Source of the DNA: Enteroscipio rubneri
Lineage (GTDB): Bacteria > Actinomycetota > Coriobacteriia > Coriobacteriales > Eggerthellaceae
Assembly (NCBI RefSeq): GCF_002899715.1
Contig: NZ_PPEK01000010.1
Coordinates: forward strand, 1 to 64,000
Length of the DNA: 64,000 bases
Direction: 5' to 3'
Shown here: positions 36,822 to 44,838 of the stretch, in pieces
Layout of the letters: each line of letters opens with the position of its first letter
Numbering within the stretch: position 1 is the stretch's first letter
Notes under the pieces: generated by a model
What the model was told of the DNA's origin: nothing
The model's database searches: none
What the model saw: the letters and a program-made list of their open reading frames with translations, nothing else
Translations under genes and position numbers: made by a program

Positions 36822-36857
36822 AAAGAGGGTGCCCGTTTTATGCGGGCACCCTCTTTT
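36822..36857. terminator. bidirectional terminator
   Basis: AAAGAGGGTGCCCG (36822-36835), loop TTTTATG, CGGGCACCCTCTTTT (36843-36857) gives a 14-bp stem with T-runs on both strands. It serves the DUF1846 gene and the convergent NlpC/P60 gene. Confidence 0.88.
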
Positions 36858-36887
36858 AGCGGCTGCTGCAACGAATGCCGCCGAGCG

Positions 36888-38072
36888 CTACGGCCGGCGA
36901 ACGAACACCATGCCGCTCTGCACAGAGCTCACCTTCACGACGTCGCCCGTGCGGGGAGCGTGGATCATCTGGCCGCCGCCGATGTAGATACCAGTGTGTT
37001 GGCGCGAGGAAGTGTGGATGACACATACGTCGCCGGGCTGGGGGTTGCTCACACGCGGCCAGCCAATAAACGTGCCGGTGGTCCCCAAACGCGAGTAGCT
37101 GCCGGTGAGCGCATAGCTCACAAGACCGGAACAGTCGTAGGAGTTCGGACCCGAAGCGCCCCAGGAGTAGGGTTTGCCGAGCTGGCTGTATGCGCGGTCA
37201 ACCACGGCGTTGCCGGTAGAGGGATTGTAGGACGGACCGGACGAGCCTCCGCCGCCGTTCGAGTTGCCGCCCGAATTGGCGTTGTTGTTACCACTCGATC
37301 CGCCGTTGTTCGTGCTGGCGCCGCCGTTGTTCGATCCGTTGTTGCCGGAAGCGCCGGCGTTATCGCTCTCGGCCGCCTGAGCAGCCGCTGCAAGCACGGC
37401 TTCGGCCTGCGCCGCTGCAGCGGCCTCTTCGGCGGCGCGCTCCTGTTCCAGAAGCTCGGCGGCCTCAGCACTCAGGCTGTCGTAGGTGGCCTGCATGGAC
37501 GCGACCGTGGACGCGGCCTCCTCCTCGATGCGCTTGGCTTCGTCGGCCTTTTCCTGGGCGACGCGCGCCTGCTCTTCGTAGACCGCCTTCTCGTCCTCAA
37601 CCTCGGCGCGCAGGTCCTTGGTCTGCTGCACCATCTCTGCGTCGCTCTCGTTGATCTGGGCCAGCATGTCCCAGTTGGTGGCGAAGGCCTGGAAGCTCGT
37701 GGAGCCCAGCAGCAGGTCGAGCATCGAGGAGCTACCCGAGCGGTACATGGTGCGGGCCCGGTCGCCCAGATGCTCCTGCATCTCAGATATCTGCCCGTTC
37801 AGCTCGTCGATGCGCGCTTGGGCGGCATCGCGGCTGTCTTCGGCCTCCTGCTGCTCGGAGAGCGCAGAGAAGTGGTTGTTGGAAGCCTGGTCGAGCTTGT
37901 CCTGCATCGCGTTCAGCGAAGCCAGAGCGGCATCAGCTTCGGCGCGCTTGTCTGCGGCCGTGGGTTCGGCTATCGCAATCGCAGGCGAGCTGAAAGCGAG
38001 GGGGACCGCCAACAGGGCGGAGAGCGTAAGGCAGAGAAAAGCCTTGAAAGTGCGTTGCGTGTTTCGTGTCAT
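36888..38072 (-). CDS. secreted coiled-coil NlpC/P60 peptidoglycan hydrolase, copy 1
   Basis: The 394-residue protein has an N-terminal signal peptide (AFLCLTLSALLAVPLAFSS), a long coiled coil of about residues 40-225 with a central LLLGSTSFQAFATNWDML, and an Ala/Asn/Gly/Ser-rich linker of about 60 residues. The C-terminal NlpC/P60 domain has Cys314 (YDCSGL), His359 (QHTGIYIG) and His371 (MIHAP). Such PcsB/RipA-like proteins cut stem-peptide bonds during cell separation. It is one of three tandem paralogs, and its coiled-coil DNA is almost identical to copy 2. It has its own promoter. Confidence 0.9.
   Translation of the reverse strand: MTRNTQRTFKAFLCLTLSALLAVPLAFSSPAIAIAEPTAADKRAEADAALASLNAMQDKLDQASNNHFSALSEQQEAEDSRDAAQARIDELNGQISEMQEHLGDRARTMYRSGSSSMLDLLLGSTSFQAFATNWDMLAQINESDAEMVQQTKDLRAEVEDEKAVYEEQARVAQEKADEAKRIEEEAASTVASMQATYDSLSAEAAELLEQERAAEEAAAAAQAEAVLAAAAQAAESDNAGASGNNGSNNGGASTNNGGSSGNNNANSGGNSNGGGGSSGPSYNPSTGNAVVDRAYSQLGKPYSWGASGPNSYDCSGLVSYALTGSYSRLGTTGTFIGWPRVSNPQPGDVCVIHTSSRQHTGIYIGGGQMIHAPRTGDVVKVSSVQSGMVFVRRP
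37421..37865. repeat. near-identical DNA block in NlpC copy 1
   Basis: These 445 bp align without gaps to 38758-39202 in copy 2, and I count only two differences (the positions following GAGGAGCT and within CTC-GATATC). Flanking sequence on either side diverges, as expected for recent gene conversion or selection for a fixed coiled coil. Confidence 0.9.
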
Positions 38073-38122
38073 GTTTGCACCTTTTCGATACTTCGTTGCG
38101 ATTGGGCGGTTGAAGTTGCTTC

Positions 38123-38171
38123 AGCATACCAACCGAAGCTCGCTTTGACAAACGATATGGGAAAGCTCCAC
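38123..38171 (-). promoter_or_regulatory. promoter of NlpC copy 1 with shared upstream element
   Basis: On the minus strand TTGTCA (38146-38151), 17-bp spacer, TATGCT (38123-38128). The -35 and the bases upstream (GACAAACGAT...GAAAGCTCCA on the plus strand, to 38171) are also present before copy 2, which implies common control. Confidence 0.75.
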
Positions 38172-38326
38172 AGGGCAGGCTCGAAAAAAGCGGAATAGTC
38201 ATCGCCGCGTTTACGTAACGACGGCGAGTCGACTCATCGGAGCCGGCTTGCATCCATACCCGCTCCCACGCGGCACGAGGACGCCCCGCTCGGACGCCCT
38301 CGCAGCACCGCACGCTAGCAGCTTGG

Positions 38327-39406
38327 TTACGGCTGACGCACGAAAATCATGCCGCTGTGCACGGGTCCGACCTTCACGACGTCGCCCGTGCGCGGGGCGT
38401 GGATCATCTGGCCGCCGCCGATGTAGATACCGCAGTGATGGTCATTCGTGCAGATGTCGCCCGGCTGAGGATCGCTTACGCGTGGCCAGGACATGAACGT
38501 GTAGGTGGTGCCCACACGCGAGTAGCCTCCCGTGAGCGCATACCCGACAAGACCGGAGCAGTCGAAGGAGTTCGGACCCGTGGCACCCCAGACGTAGGGT
38601 TTGCCGAGTTGGCTGTACGCACGATCGACGATGGCGTTGCCAGTGGAGGGAACGTACGACGGCGCGCCGCCACCCCCGCCGCCCCCGCGGTTGGTATTGG
38701 CCGCAGCGGCCTCCCGTGCCGCAGCTTCGACGGCAGCGGCGGCAGCCGCAGCGCGAGCGGCCTCTTCGGCGGCGCGCTCCTGTTCCAGAAGCTCGGCGGC
38801 CTCAGCACTCAGGCTGTCGTAGGTGGCCTGCATGGACGCGACCGTGGACGCGGCCTCCTCCTCGATGCGCTTGGCTTCGTCGGCCTTTTCCTGGGCGACG
38901 CGCGCCTGCTCTTCGTAGACCGCCTTCTCGTCCTCAACCTCGGCGCGCAGGTCCTTGGTCTGCTGCACCATCTCTGCGTCGCTCTCGTTGATCTGGGCCA
39001 GCATGTCCCAGTTGGTGGCGAAGGCCTGGAAGCTCGTGGAGCCCAGCAGCAGGTCGAGCATCGAGGAGCTGCCCGAGCGGTACATGGTGCGGGCCCGGTC
39101 GCCCAGATGCTCCTGCATCTCGGATATCTGCCCGTTCAGCTCGTCGATGCGCGCTTGGGCGGCATCGCGGCTGTCTTCGGCCTCCTGCTGCTCGGAGAGC
39201 GCCTGGCCGTAATCGGCCGAGGCTTGATCGAGCTGCTCCTGCATGGCGTTCAGCGAGGCGAGGGCAGCCTCGGCCTCGGCCTGTTTCTCGGCAGCTGTCA
39301 CGGCATGTGCCGACGTCGGAGAACCGAAGGCGACAGGAACAGCCAGCATGAGGGAAAGGAGAAGGCAGACGGCCGCCTTTGATGTGCGTTGTACGTTTCG
39401 AGTCAT
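38327..39406 (-). CDS. secreted coiled-coil NlpC/P60 peptidoglycan hydrolase, copy 2
   Basis: The 359-residue paralog has a signal peptide (AAVCLLLSLMLAVPVAFG), a coiled coil of about residues 38-225, a shorter Ala-rich and Gly-rich linker (TNRGGGGGGGAPSYVPS), and the NlpC/P60 domain with FDCSGL for the catalytic Cys and DHHCGIYIGGGQMIHAP for the two His positions. The linker and catalytic domain differ from copy 1 while the coiled coil is nearly identical. It has its own promoter, so the three genes are probably separate transcription units. A role in daughter-cell separation or wall remodelling is inferred. Confidence 0.9.
   Translation of the reverse strand: MTRNVQRTSKAAVCLLLSLMLAVPVAFGSPTSAHAVTAAEKQAEAEAALASLNAMQEQLDQASADYGQALSEQQEAEDSRDAAQARIDELNGQISEMQEHLGDRARTMYRSGSSSMLDLLLGSTSFQAFATNWDMLAQINESDAEMVQQTKDLRAEVEDEKAVYEEQARVAQEKADEAKRIEEEAASTVASMQATYDSLSAEAAELLEQERAAEEAARAAAAAAAVEAAAREAAAANTNRGGGGGGGAPSYVPSTGNAIVDRAYSQLGKPYVWGATGPNSFDCSGLVGYALTGGYSRVGTTYTFMSWPRVSDPQPGDICTNDHHCGIYIGGGQMIHAPRTGDVVKVGPVHSGMIFVRQP
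38758..39202. repeat. near-identical DNA block in NlpC copy 2
   Basis: This is the partner of 37421-37865, with two differences over 445 bp. Its 5' part (38731 to about 38910) also matches copy 3 (about 40070-40247) exactly or nearly so, and a shorter patch matches near 40348-40420. Confidence 0.9.
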
Positions 39407-39448
39407 GTTTGCACCTTTTCAATACTTCGTATTCAGAAAAGCAACCGT

Positions 39449-39497
39449 ATCATAGCAATCGAGTGCACGGTCGACAAACGATTCGAGAAAGCTCCAT
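39449..39497 (-). promoter_or_regulatory. promoter of NlpC copy 2
   Basis: On the minus strand TTGTCG (39472-39477), 17-bp spacer, TATGAT (39449-39454). The upstream element seen before copy 1 is repeated up to 39497. Confidence 0.75.
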
Positions 39498-39573
39498 AAG
39501 AGCCCATCCGACTTACCGAAGCGATTCGGTGAGGGATCGATCGCAAACGCATGGCATGGAACCCGCTGGGAAC

Positions 39574-39623
39574 GGGCGCCTTCGCTCCCTGAAACAGCGA
39601 AGGCGCCCGTACGGGCGCCTTCG
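39574..39623 (-). terminator. three-arm terminator region after NlpC copy 3
   Basis: CGAAGGCGCCC (39598-39608) can pair with GGGCGCCTTCG at 39613-39623 (loop GTAC) or with the identical GGGCGCCTTCG at 39574-39584 (13-base loop). It lies 27 bp beyond the copy 3 stop. The tight hairpin would form first on the minus-strand transcript. Confidence 0.65.
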
Positions 39624-39649
39624 GATCATTCGTCAAAACAGAGGGCTCG

Positions 39650-40738
39650 CTAGGGCCGCACGTAGATCATGTCGCTGTGGACCGCGCTGACTTTCACAAC
39701 ATCGCCCGTCTGGGGAGCGTGGATCATCTGACCTCCGCCGATGTAGACGCCGCAGTGGTGATCGTTCGTGCAGATGTCGCCCGGCTGGGGATTGCTCACC
39801 TGACGAAGCCCCATGAGCGAGCCGGTGGTGTACACATGGGAATAGCTGCCGGTGAGTGCGTAGCTCACGAGACCCGAGCAGTCGTAGGAGTTCGGCCCGG
39901 CAGCACCCCACGCATAGGGCTTGCCGAGTTGGCTGTACGCGCGGTCGACGATCGCATTGCCCGTTGAGGGTACGTAGGGCGGCTCGCTTGCGCCGTTGTT
40001 GCCATCGCCATTTGAGTTCGCGCCCCCATTGCTGCTGCCACGTGAGCTATCGTTCGTTGCCGCATCGGCAGCGGCGGCAGCCGCAGCGCGAGCGGCCTCT
40101 TCGGCGGCGCGCTCCTGTTCCAGAAGCTCGGCGGCCTCAGCACTCAGGCTGTCGTAGGTGGCCTGCATGGACGCGACCGTGGACGCGGCCTCCTCCTCGA
40201 TGCGCTTGGCTTCGTCGGCCTTTTCCTGGGCGACGCGCGCCTGCTCGGCGAAGACAGCCTCCTGCTCCTCGACCTCGGCGCGCAGATCTTTGGTCTGCTG
40301 GACGAGGTCGGCGTCCTCAGAGTTGATCTGCGTGAGAAGATCCCAGTTGGTAGCGAAGGCCTGGAAGCTCGTGGAGCCCAGCAGCAGGTCGAGCATCGAG
40401 GAGCTGCCCGAGCGGTACATGCTGCGAGCGCGGCTGCCCAAACGATCCTGCAAGTCGGCTATCTGGCCGTTCGCCTCGTCGATGCGCTCTTGTGCTGCAT
40501 CGCGGCTCTTTTCAGCCTCCTCCTGCTCGGAAAGCGCTGTGAAGTAGTTGTTGGATGCACGATCGAGCTGTTCCTGCATGGTGTTGAGGGAAGCGAGAAC
40601 CGCTTCGGCTTCTGCTCGCTTCTCCGCCGAGGTGGGATCGGCGAACGCCGTGGCCGGCACCATGAGCGAAACCGCCAAAACCACCGCCGTGAATCCTGCC
40701 AACGCGCCTTTGCCGTATGCGAACCGAGCCTGTTGCAT
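39650..40738 (-). CDS. secreted coiled-coil NlpC/P60 peptidoglycan hydrolase, copy 3
   Basis: The 362-residue paralog has a signal peptide (GFTAVVLAVSLMVPATAFA), a coiled coil of about residues 40-230, a linker rich in Ser, Asn and Gly, and an NlpC/P60 domain with YDCSGL, DHHCGVYIGGGQMIHAP and conserved PQPGDICTND. Parts of its coiled-coil DNA are identical to copy 2 and other parts have diverged (for example QINSEDADLVQQ), so conversion was patchy. The start at 40738 has GGAGG upstream; an upstream ATG 26 codons earlier precedes the signal peptide and is unlikely. Confidence 0.9.
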   Translation of the reverse strand: MQQARFAYGKGALAGFTAVVLAVSLMVPATAFADPTSAEKRAEAEAVLASLNTMQEQLDRASNNYFTALSEQEEAEKSRDAAQERIDEANGQIADLQDRLGSRARSMYRSGSSSMLDLLLGSTSFQAFATNWDLLTQINSEDADLVQQTKDLRAEVEEQEAVFAEQARVAQEKADEAKRIEEEAASTVASMQATYDSLSAEAAELLEQERAAEEAARAAAAAAADAATNDSSRGSSNGGANSNGDGNNGASEPPYVPSTGNAIVDRAYSQLGKPYAWGAAGPNSYDCSGLVSYALTGSYSHVYTTGSLMGLRQVSNPQPGDICTNDHHCGVYIGGGQMIHAPQTGDVVKVSAVHSDMIYVRP

Positions 40739-40855
40739 GCGAGAACCTCCACTTATGCTGAGACAGACGTAAACAGTGGATCCAAGTGTACCAGAATGCC
40801 CCGCGAAGCCGGCCAATGCGGACCAGATCGCTACGGGAACACCACACTCCTAGCG

Positions 40856-41347
40856 TCAGTCGGCAGCACCTGCACGGTCGAAGCCTTCATCGACAATACG
40901 GCCTTCCCCATCGGCGGCGGACGTTGCAAGCTGGTCGCATCGCTCGTTCTCCGGATGGCCTGCATGTCCTTTCACCCATACGAATTCCACGCGGTGAGGA
41001 GCCTTCGCGGCCAGCAGCCGCTTCCACAGATCGATATTTTTTACAGGTTCCTTCTTCGCATTCTTCCATCCGCGCCTGAGCCATCCGTCCACCCAATGCT
41101 GGTTGAAGGCGTTCACCACGTACTGCGAATCAGAATAGAGCGTAACCTCGCACGGCGCTTTGAGGACCTCGAGGGCCGCAATGGCGCCCAATAGCTCCAT
41201 TCGGTTGTTGGTGGTGCATTCGTACCCCTGCGAGAGCTCCTTGACGTGCAGGTTTCCGTTACCGTCAACGTGCTGCAGCACCGCGCCGTAGCCGCCGGGA
41301 CCCGGGTTGCCGCGCGCGGCGCCATCCGTATATATGGTCACGTCCAT
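40856..41347 (-). CDS. rnhA: ribonuclease HI
   Basis: RNase HI removes RNA from RNA-DNA hybrids. The 163-residue protein has the four catalytic acids in place: Asp8 ([16 protein letters not shown]), Glu51 (NRMELLGAI), Asp73 (YSDSQYVV) and Asp138 (NERCDQLA). Full length matches the family. AAAGGATCC lies upstream of the chosen ATG. It follows larC on the same strand after about 94 bp, and the two may be co-transcribed. Confidence 0.94.
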   Translation of the reverse strand: MDVTIYTDGAARGNPGPGGYGAVLQHVDGNGNLHVKELSQGYECTTNNRMELLGAIAALEVLKAPCEVTLYSDSQYVVNAFNQHWVDGWLRRGWKNAKKEPVKNIDLWKRLLAAKAPHRVEFVWVKGHAGHPENERCDQLATSAADGEGRIVDEGFDRAGAAD

Positions 41348-41441
41348 GTCAGGATCCTTTCGCAGGGAGACGCCCGTCATGATATCACAGCGCGCGGCAC
41401 TGATAGCCTCCCTGGATGCGAACGTACGCGATGCGGCAAGG

Positions 41442-41996
41442 TCACACCTCGAAACGATCCACGAAGTGCAGGATAATGGCGGCGGATGTAGGCGTGCAGC
41501 GCTCCCCATCGAGCCGCCGCTTGCATACCGGGATACCGCGAGCGAGGATGGCGGCGGTAGCCGGAGCTGGCACGGACAGCTCTCCGTGAGCACAGCGCAC
41601 CGTCCCTTTTCCCGCTTGCACGGCCGTCGCCACGATCTTTTCAGGTTCCACCGCCTCGACAGCTAGGCAGATGCCAAGCGCATTGCGGATAGCCGCGCCT
41701 TCGCCCACCTCATGGAAGTGCGTCGAGTCGACATCGCAGCCATGCGCGGCGGCCTCGGCTTCAGCGAGGATGCGGTAGATGCCGCGCAGATCATCCTTCA
41801 CGCGCTCGCTCGCGTCAAGCGCATCGATGACGGCGAGCACTGCCGCAAGATTGCGATGATGCCCTTCGGGGACAACGGCGGCATCCCACTTCGCCTTCAC
41901 CGCCGTACGCTCGTCATCGGGAAGCGCTGCATACGTTGCTTGCAGCAGGGCATCCCTCGTCGCCCATTCCTGCAAATCCCAGTACAGGACCGTCAT
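41442..41996 (-). CDS. LarC N-terminal-half protein
   Basis: LarC inserts nickel into the pincer nucleotide cofactor. Only the N-terminal part of the family is present: 184 residues with [36 protein letters not shown] and [17 protein letters not shown] complete LarC is about 400 residues, and in some species two frames are joined by ribosomal frameshifting. I found no second half in any frame before rnhA. It overlaps larB by 4 bases (ATGA). Either a truncated form works with a distant partner or it has another role. Confidence 0.8.
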   Translation of the reverse strand: MTVLYWDLQEWATRDALLQATYAALPDDERTAVKAKWDAAVVPEGHHRNLAAVLAVIDALDASERVKDDLRGIYRILAEAEAAAHGCDVDSTHFHEVGEGAAIRNALGICLAVEAVEPEKIVATAVQAGKGTVRCAHGELSVPAPATAAILARGIPVCKRRLDGERCTPTSAAIILHFVDRFEV

Positions 41997-42865
41997 GACG
42001 TCCTCGCTTTCGCATGATTGACCATGTGCGCCTGGTAGCCTGCGCCGAACCCGTTGTCGATGTTAACGACGGATACGCCCGATGCGCACGAGTTGAGCAT
42101 GGCCAGCAATGCCGCCACGCCCCCGAAGCTCGCTCCATAGCCGACGCTCGTCGGCACGGCGATAACCGGGCACGCTGCCATACCGCCCACGACGCTTGCC
42201 AGCGCCCCTTCCATGCCAGCGACGGCCACGACCACGTTTGCCGCCGCAATGTCTTCGGCATGAGCGAGCAGCCGATGGATGCCAGCAACGCCCACGTCGT
42301 AGAGACGCACCACGTCGTTGCCGAGCATCTCCGCAGTTACTGCAGCCTCCTCGGCAACCGGCAGATCGCTCGTTCCCGCCGCCGCCACGACGACGGTTCC
42401 GTTGCCGTCGGGCTCGGGAGCTTCTCCCAGGATGCCAAGACGCGGCAGTGTGCGGTACTCGAAGACAGGCAGGTCCGAGCCGTCCGGGCTCGCATGCATA
42501 TTCCCGCCTTCTCCAGGGGCGCCTCCGTCAGAAAACGCCCCGTCTTCGCCGGAGCAAAGGGCGACGCCCTGTCCAACGAGCAAACGCTCAACCCTTTCGG
42601 CCTTGTCCGCCTCGAGCCTTGTGACGAGCACGCGATGCTGTCCGCCCTCCAAAAGCGCGCGGCACACGCCCGCTATCTGCTCAGCCGTCTTTCCGGCGCC
42701 GTACACGACTTCCGACACGCCTTGCCGCACACCCCGATGGGTGTCGACTTTCGCATACCCAAGATCCTCGAAAGGCGCAACGCGCAGCGCCCGTTCCGCC
42801 TCTTCGATCGAGGCCTGCCCCGTCGCGACCCGCTCCAGCAGGCCGCGCAGCTGCCGCTGCTCCAT
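41993..42865 (-). CDS. larB: LarB, pyridinium biscarboxylate mononucleotide synthase
   Basis: LarB carboxylates and hydrolyses nicotinic acid adenine dinucleotide in the first step of nickel-pincer nucleotide synthesis. The 290-residue protein has the C-terminal PurE-like domain VVVAAAGTSDLPVAEEAAVTA, DVGVAGIHRLLAH, VVVAVAGMEGALASVVGG, and PVIAVPTSVGYGASFGG. The N-terminal part has VDTHRGVRQGVSEVVYGAGK. An Asp/Gly-rich insert near residues 105-125 is unusual. It is driven by a MerR-type promoter upstream. No larA or larE is in the window. Confidence 0.9.
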   Translation of the reverse strand: MEQRQLRGLLERVATGQASIEEAERALRVAPFEDLGYAKVDTHRGVRQGVSEVVYGAGKTAEQIAGVCRALLEGGQHRVLVTRLEADKAERVERLLVGQGVALCSGEDGAFSDGGAPGEGGNMHASPDGSDLPVFEYRTLPRLGILGEAPEPDGNGTVVVAAAGTSDLPVAEEAAVTAEMLGNDVVRLYDVGVAGIHRLLAHAEDIAAANVVVAVAGMEGALASVVGGMAACPVIAVPTSVGYGASFGGVAALLAMLNSCASGVSVVNIDNGFGAGYQAHMVNHAKARTS

Positions 42866-42924
42866 GCAAGCTCCCTTCATCGTCTTTTCCGCAACCGGGC
42901 GATACTTCGAACCCCGTTCGCATC

Positions 42925-42955
42925 ATTGAACCACGTGGAGCGTACTCCAAGTCAA
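42925..42955 (-). promoter_or_regulatory. larBC promoter with MerR-type 19-bp spacer and dyad
   Basis: On the minus strand TTGACT (42950-42955) and TTCAAT (42925-42930) are 19 bp apart, and the spacer contains the dyad TGGAGTACGCTCCA. A long spacer with a central palindrome is the hallmark of promoters activated by MerR-family proteins. The same layout recurs at 61114-61144. Confidence 0.75.
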
Positions 42956-43040
42956 GTGCCTTTGCGCCGCCCATTGAAAAAGCCGCACGGCACCGACCCT
43001 CGCACAGCAAGGGCGCGCCATGGACGTCGAGGCAGGACAC

Positions 43041-43080
43041 AAAAAGGCCCCGGAGGGCGCCGAAGCGCTCATCCGGGGCC
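43041..43080 (-). terminator. terminator of acyl-CoA dehydrogenase 1
   Basis: GGCCCCGGA (43046-43054) pairs with TCCGGGGCC (43072-43080). On the minus strand the stem is followed by TTTTT (43041-43045). It lies about 50 bp beyond the gene's stop. Confidence 0.85.
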
Positions 43081-43131
43081 GTTCATCCCGCCAATCATGC
43101 AGCAAGCGGGATGGGCAGTACGTGAACTCGA

Positions 43132-44343
43132 CTAGTCGAGATTCGTGCCGGCGATCCAGTCGTCGTACTCGATACGGCCGTTGTGCTTCTCGAGCTCGCG
43201 GGCGATCGTGATGCGCTGAACGGTCGGGGCGCCTTCCTCGAGCCACATGGCGCGGCAGTCGCGGTAGAGACGCTCGGTCTCGCCGAACGGGGCATCCTCG
43301 AAGTAGCCGTCGCCGCCGTAGATCTCAAGCATCTCGTCGGACACGAGGCGCGTGCAGTCGATCGAGAACAGCTTGCACATGGCAGCCTTCTCGGCGATGT
43401 ACTCGCCGTTGGGATCCTTGTCGTAATCCGTGGCAAAGTCCATGACCATGCAGCGCAGGGCATGCGTCATCATGGCCATGTTGGCCAGCTTCACGCGGAT
43501 AGCCTGGCGCTTGATGATCGGCTTGCCGAAGGTCACGCGAGCACGGGCACGAGCGATGCTGATCTCGAGCATGCGCTGGCACATACCGAGGTTGGAGTCG
43601 GCGATGTGCACGCGGGAGATGGCGAGGGAGTGCATAGCCACTTCCATGCCCTGGCCCTCTTTACCGAGGAGGTACTTCGGGGACAGCGTGACGTTGGTCA
43701 TCTTGAAGCCTGCATGGCCAGCGCCGCGGCAGCCCATCATGTGGGGCATCGGCACGAGTTCGAAGCCGGGGGCATCCATCGGCACGAAGAAGGCGGACAG
43801 ACGCTCGTCGCCGGTCTTCTCGGGATCGGTCACAGCGATGACGTACGCGAACTGAGCAACGTCGGTGTGGGAGATGAGCCACTTCTCGCCGTTGATGACG
43901 TAGTCGCCATTCTCATTCTTGATAGCCGTGGTGTGCAGGTCGGCGCCAGTGCCGCCGGTCTGCTCGGTCAGCGCGAAGACCGTGAAGATGGTCTTGTCGG
44001 CGAACTTGTCCATGTACTCGGCCTTGAGCTCAGGGCAGCCGTAGTCGTCGAGGATGCGCCAGTTCAGGTCGGCCGCGTAGTGCAGGTGCATGCGCATGCC
44101 GCCGGGGCCACGGGAGAACTCCTCCTGAACCTGCAGGATCTCACGCTCGGACAGGCCCCATCCGCCGTACTCCTCGGGAAGAGCGTAACGGTACAGGTTG
44201 TTCTCGATGCAGAGATCGATGAACTCCTGCGGGAACTTGTTCGTAACCTCGACTTCCTTCTGCATCTCCTCGAAGGGACCTTCGGCGAGCGCGCGGACAG
44301 TCTTCAGATAGTCGCGAAACTCCTCTTTGGATAACTTGCTCAT
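43132..44343 (-). CDS. acyl-CoA dehydrogenase 1 (CaiA-like)
   Basis: This 403-residue flavoenzyme has the acyl-CoA dehydrogenase fold: N-terminal helices, VFALTEQTGGTGADLHTTA in the middle domain, YVINGEKWLISHTDVAQF, and a C-terminal helical domain with MCQRMLEISIARARAR, VTFGKPI, and YGGDGYFEDAPFGETERLYRDCR. The position normally holding the catalytic Glu lies in WLEEGAPTVQRI. It resembles enzymes of carnitine-like metabolism (CaiA) or other unsaturated-CoA reductions that take electrons from EtfAB. The substrate is unknown. Divergent from acyl-CoA dehydrogenase 2 with a matching regulatory element. Confidence 0.9.
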   Translation of the reverse strand: MSKLSKEEFRDYLKTVRALAEGPFEEMQKEVEVTNKFPQEFIDLCIENNLYRYALPEEYGGWGLSEREILQVQEEFSRGPGGMRMHLHYAADLNWRILDDYGCPELKAEYMDKFADKTIFTVFALTEQTGGTGADLHTTAIKNENGDYVINGEKWLISHTDVAQFAYVIAVTDPEKTGDERLSAFFVPMDAPGFELVPMPHMMGCRGAGHAGFKMTNVTLSPKYLLGKEGQGMEVAMHSLAISRVHIADSNLGMCQRMLEISIARARARVTFGKPIIKRQAIRVKLANMAMMTHALRCMVMDFATDYDKDPNGEYIAEKAAMCKLFSIDCTRLVSDEMLEIYGGDGYFEDAPFGETERLYRDCRAMWLEEGAPTVQRITIARELEKHNGRIEYDDWIAGTNLD

Positions 44344-44428
44344 TCATCCTCCTTTATGTCGGACCCCGACAGATGATTTGGGCCGTACCGCCTACCATCG
44401 GCAGCACTCGTAACCCGTCTGTTCGCAT

Positions 44429-44461
44429 TTTGCACCCTAATCGTATAATTTGTCCAATAGG
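44429..44461 (-). promoter_or_regulatory. bipartite element before acyl-CoA dehydrogenase 1
   Basis: On the minus strand CCTATTGGACA, 13 bp, GGGTGCAAA. The same two blocks with the same spacing face the other way at 44687-44719. This copy lies 86 bp upstream of its gene. Confidence 0.7.
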
Positions 44462-44686
44462 AAATCATCGTCATTTTTTTCGGATTGCATAGTTTATTCC
44501 TATGGGTCGATGGTGCGAGGTGGCGAGAGCCCGTGTGCGGCCACGGTGGATAACGCGTTGCAGAAACCTATATAATACCTGTTCAATACAATTTTTATCA
44601 GTGGTTTTCTGCTTTGGTCGAACTACGCTTCGCCGCGTCATCGATAGCGCCAGCCTATGAGTCGGACGTTGATTGGCCGAAAAGAA

Positions 44687-44719
44687 CCTATTGGACATGA
44701 TGGCGATTATGGGTGCAAA
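44687..44719 (+). promoter_or_regulatory. bipartite element before acyl-CoA dehydrogenase 2
   Basis: CCTATTGGACA (44687-44697), 13 bp, GGGTGCAAA (44711-44719), 119 bp before the start codon. The remaining 495-bp intergenic space between the two genes has AT-rich runs and TATAAT at 44571-44576 but no other gene. Confidence 0.7.
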
Positions 44720-44838
44720 CTTACGATAGCAATACTCATATTCGCGTATCTATGCGCGGATGGAGAGAGCGACGAGACGAAACCGGCGCTGGGGCGTAGG
44801 AAGCGTCCTGCAGCCGGGCCAAGGAAGGAGCAGGCAGC

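Noticed and set aside
41348-41441. larC2 joined by ribosomal frameshift
   Set aside because: No frame after the larC stop encodes a LarC C-terminal domain before rnhA.
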